This document shows positions 61,117 through 64,000 of a stretch of 64,000 nucleotides of DNA, one piece after another (position 1 is the first letter of the stretch; each line of letters opens with the position of its first letter). This stretch comes from Pelagibacterales bacterium SAG-MED50 (GTDB lineage: Bacteria; Pseudomonadota; Alphaproteobacteria; Pelagibacterales; Pelagibacteraceae). The stretch is taken from positions 1 through 64,000 of the forward strand of contig JACWER010000006.1 in NCBI GenBank assembly GCA_014653385.1, read 5' to 3'. The translations under genes were made by a program, and so were the position numbers. The notes beneath the pieces were generated by a model. That model saw nothing but the letters and a program-made list of their open reading frames with translations, had not been told where the DNA came from and did not search any database.

Positions 61117-62333
61117 ATATAAACCAAGTAAAAAAAGAATTCCCAATTTTTGACGAAAAAATTCAAAATAATGACTTAGTCTATTTAGACAGCGCTAATT
61201 CTTCTCAAAAACCAAAAGTTGTAATTGATAGAATTAATGAATTTTATACAAAACAATTTTCAAATGTTGGAAGAAGTGTTCATTATCTTGCTGTTGCTGC
61301 TACAAATTTGTATGAAAACACAAGAACTTCAGTTCAAAGATATATTAATGCAAAAGATAAAAATGAAATTGTGTTTACTAAGGGTGCAACCGAAGCACTT
61401 AACTTAGTTGCCAATACACTAGGTCAAGATTATCTTCAAGAAGGTGATGAAATTATTATTACTGAATTAGAACATCACTCTAATTATGTTCCATGGCATT
61501 TTTTGAGAAAATCAAAAAATATTAAGATAAATTTTGCAGAGATAAATGATGAAGGTGAAATTACTTTAGAAGAAATTGAAAAAAAGATAACTTCCAGAAC
61601 TAAAGTAATTTCAATTACACATTTATCAAATGTAACTGGGGCTATTCTTCCTATTAAAGAGATTACAGAGTTAGCACACTCGAAGGGTATTATAGTTGTG
61701 GTTGATGGTTGTCAGGGTGCTCCTCATTTAAAGTTGGACATGCAAGATTTAGATTGTGATTTTTATGCAATTTCTTGCCATAAAATGTATGGCCCAACAG
61801 GCTTAGGTGTTTTGTATGGTAAAAAAAAGTGGCTAGAGGAACTTCCGCCATATCAAGGTGGAGGAGGAATGATTAATGAAGTTAAAAAAGATAGAATTTC
61901 CTATGGAGATTTACCTAATAAATACGAGGCAGGAACAATGGCTACCGCCCAAGTAATAGCATTTGATCAATCTATTAAATTTTTAGAAAGTGTTGGAATT
62001 GAAAATGTGATGAAGCATGAAGCTGAACTTGTTGAATATGGACAAGAACTATTGCAAAAAAATAATTCTGTTAAATTAATAGGTAATCCAAAAAATAAAG
62101 GTGGTGTTTTATCTTTTACAATAGAAGGTATTCACCCTCATGATGTAGCAACCATCTTGGATGAGGATGGTGTAGCAATAAGAGCAGGTCATCATTGTTG
62201 CCAAATACTTCATGATAAATTGAATATACCTGCAAGCTCAAGAGCATCTGTTGGAATTTACAATACCAAAGATGATCTTGATAAACTCAATAATGCTATA
62301 AATAATTGTAAAAAAATATTTAACTTAAAATGA
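61113..62333 (+). CDS. sufS: Cysteine desulfurase SufS
   Basis: VYLDSANSSQKP, ITELEHHSNYVPWHFL, ISCHKMYGPTGLGVLYGKK, RAGHHCCQ. Confidence 0.97.
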   Translation: MNINQVKKEFPIFDEKIQNNDLVYLDSANSSQKPKVVIDRINEFYTKQFSNVGRSVHYLAVAATNLYENTRTSVQRYINAKDKNEIVFTKGATEALNLVANTLGQDYLQEGDEIIITELEHHSNYVPWHFLRKSKNIKINFAEINDEGEITLEEIEKKITSRTKVISITHLSNVTGAILPIKEITELAHSKGIIVVVDGCQGAPHLKLDMQDLDCDFYAISCHKMYGPTGLGVLYGKKKWLEELPPYQGGGGMINEVKKDRISYGDLPNKYEAGTMATAQVIAFDQSIKFLESVGIENVMKHEAELVEYGQELLQKNNSVKLIGNPKNKGGVLSFTIEGIHPHDVATILDEDGVAIRAGHHCCQILHDKLNIPASSRASVGIYNTKDDLDKLNNAINNCKKIFNLK

Positions 62334-62794
62334 ATTTAAAAGAATTGTATCAAGAAATAATATTAGAACATGGTAAAAATCCAAGGAACCTTGGTAAAAC
62401 AGATAACTTCAATAAAGAAGCTAAAGGACATAACCCTTTATGTGGAGACAATGTTCATGTTTATTTAAAACTTAATGGACAAAAAATTGTTGAAGATATT
62501 TCTTTTGAAGGTAGTGGATGTGCTATTTCAATGGCATCGGCGTCCATTATGACAGATTTGATTAAAGGTAAAAATGAACATGAAGCCAAGGAAATAGTGG
62601 AAGATTTTTTAGGAATGATAAAAGAAAATCCTAAATTAAAATCTGAAAATTTAGAAGAAGATGAAAAAACAAAATTAATGTGTCTGTCTGGTGTAAAACA
62701 GTATCCAATGAGAGTTAAATGTGCAACTTTATCATGGCATACTTTGGTATCTGCATTTGATAATAAAAAAGAGGCAATTAAAACAGAAAATTAA
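62330..62794 (+). CDS. sufU: SUF system NifU-like scaffold/sulfur transfer protein
   Basis: GHNPLCGDNVHVYLKL, SFEGSGCAISMASASIM, YPMRVKCATLSWHTL. Confidence 0.95.
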   Translation: MNLKELYQEIILEHGKNPRNLGKTDNFNKEAKGHNPLCGDNVHVYLKLNGQKIVEDISFEGSGCAISMASASIMTDLIKGKNEHEAKEIVEDFLGMIKENPKLKSENLEEDEKTKLMCLSGVKQYPMRVKCATLSWHTLVSAFDNKKEAIKTEN

Positions 62795-62800
62795 ATTGAT

Positions 62801-63100
62801 ATGACAAAAAAAGAACAAATTATTGAAGAAATTAGAAAAATTTATGATCCTGAGTTACCAGTTAATATTTATGAATTAGGTTTAATTTATGATATTAAAG
62901 TGGAGAATGAAAATTTTGCTAAAATTAAAATGACACTAACAACACCAAATTGTCCTGTTGCTGAAAGTTTGCCAAAAGAAGTTAAAGAAGGTGCAATGCA
63001 AGTTGAAGGTATTGATGATGTTGATCTTGAGTTAGTTTGGGACCCACCTTGGAATAAAGAAATGATGTCAGAAGCAGCAAAATTGGAGTTAAATTTATAA
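62801..63100 (+). CDS. sufT: SufT-like DUF59/MIP18 family Fe-S assembly protein
   Basis: IYDPELPVNIYELGLIYDI, TLTTPNCPVAESLP, VWDPPWNKEMMSEAAKLEL. Confidence 0.95.
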   Translation: MTKKEQIIEEIRKIYDPELPVNIYELGLIYDIKVENENFAKIKMTLTTPNCPVAESLPKEVKEGAMQVEGIDDVDLELVWDPPWNKEMMSEAAKLELNL

Positions 63101-63435
63101 TGAATCCTATAATTAAATTAAGTGATAATGCTGCATTAAGAATTAAAGAAATTATGTCTAATGCTGAAAAAGATTCATTAGGTGTAAGGGTGTCAGTTAA
63201 AACAGGTGGTTGTGCTGGAATGTCTTATGTTATGGAATATACAAAAGATGCTAATCCAAGTGATGAAATAATTGAAGATAAAGGGGTTAAAGTTTTTGTT
63301 GATTCTGCTGCAATAATGTATCTGCTTGGAACAGAAATGGACTATAAAAAAGAGGAACTTTCATCTTCTTTTGTGTTCAATAATCCTAATGAAACTGAGC
63401 GATGTGGCTGTGGTGAATCTTTCAAGATAGAGTAG
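63100..63435 (+). CDS. sufA: HesB/IscA family A-type carrier protein (SufA-like)
   Basis: VKTGGCAGMSYVMEY and CGCGESF C-terminus. Confidence 0.93.
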   Translation: MNPIIKLSDNAALRIKEIMSNAEKDSLGVRVSVKTGGCAGMSYVMEYTKDANPSDEIIEDKGVKVFVDSAAIMYLLGTEMDYKKEELSSSFVFNNPNETERCGCGESFKIE

Positions 63436-63450
63436 GTTGTATTATCCCAG

Positions 63451-63482
63451 TATATGCATATCAGTATTGCGTTATATGCATA
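63451..63482. promoter_or_regulatory. Two copies of TATATGCATA (63451-63460 and 63473-63482), 22 bp apart
   Basis: Read directly; core TATGCATA is self-complementary; lies in the intergenic region before the 56-aa ORF. Confidence 0.45.
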
Positions 63483-63501
63483 ACTAGTGTAACTATTATC
63501 T

Positions 63502-63672
63502 ATGAATAGATTTGAATTTAAAAATCTTGTTAAAAACCTCAAGAATTCTTTAAAAGAAAGAACTTTTTTTAAAGACCTTCGCAAAGAAGTAGAAACTGGT
63601 GCCAATGGTACACAGGACTATGTTGTTAAAAAAGGTGTTAACAAAGATACAATCGCTACAACAAGACAGTAA
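63502..63672 (+). CDS. Small hypothetical protein (56 aa), absent from the supplied ORF track
   Basis: ATG 63502 to TAA 63670-63672: MNRFEFKNLVKNLKNSLKERTFFKDLRKEVETGANGTQDYVVKKGVNKDTIATTRQ; basic, codon usage consistent with neighbours. Confidence 0.55.
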   Translation: MNRFEFKNLVKNLKNSLKERTFFKDLRKEVETGANGTQDYVVKKGVNKDTIATTRQ

Positions 63673-63679
63673 TTAATTA

Positions 63680-64000
63680 CTAGCTACTATAATACATCTC
63701 AAACTCAACTGGATGTGGTGCATGTTCAAATTTATGAATTTCTTCAAACTTCAATGCAATATAAGCATCAATTTGATCATCCGTAAATACACCACCTTGA
63801 GTTAAAAACTCTCTATCTTTATCTAAACTTTCCATGGCTTCTCTTAAAGAACCACAAACAGTTGGGATAGCTTTAACTTCTTCTGGCGGTAATTCATATA
63901 AATCTTTATCAAAAGATTCACCTGGATGAATTTTATTTTTAATTCCATCAAGTCCAGCCATAAGCATTGCAGCAAAAGTTAGATAAGGGTTTCCTGAAGC
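63680..64000 (-). CDS. glnA: Glutamine synthetase, C-terminal part (runs off the window)
   Basis: [55 protein letters not shown]....[10 protein letters not shown]; frame open to window end. Confidence 0.93.
   Translation of the reverse strand, partial: ASGNPYLTFAAMLMAGLDGIKNKIHPGESFDKDLYELPPEEVKAIPTVCGSLREAMESLDKDREFLTQGGVFTDDQIDAYIALKFEEIHKFEHAPHPVEFEMYYSS

Overview
AT-rich, densely packed chromosomal window. Gene content and protein signatures suggest a streamlined alphaproteobacterium of the SAR11/Pelagibacterales type (lineage is an inference). Almost all of it is protein-coding housekeeping: fdhD/mobA/moeA; an EamA-creatinase-amidinotransferase-threonine aldolase cluster; gshAB; cvpA-purF; an RND/MMPL exporter; rpsF-rpsR-rplI-dnaB; fabD-fabG-acpP-gmk; rsmA-pdxA-surA-lptD-lptG-lptF; pepA-ndk; purMN; aspS; accBC-aroQ; thiSG; rne; mrcA-prfB-AsmA-like; tyrS/anmK; iscR-sufBCDS-sufU-sufT-sufA; and the 3' part of glnA. 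I saw no tRNA, rRNA, CRISPR array, transposase, integrase or phage structural gene. The most interesting observations are: (i) a creatinase with all remembered catalytic motifs next to an arginine:glycine amidinotransferase and a threonine aldolase, which could form a glycine-recycling arginine-to-ornithine-plus-urea route; (ii) a near-consensus 25-bp IscR type-1 site over the -35 of the iscR-suf operon; (iii) a canonical prfB +1 programmed frameshift that the ORF track truncates; (iv) a perfect 144-bp direct repeat (180-bp period) inside lptD; (v) a stand-alone protein matching the C-terminal domain of B12-dependent ribonucleotide reductase; and (vi) an unlisted 56-aa ORF preceded by paired TATATGCATA motifs 22 bp apart.
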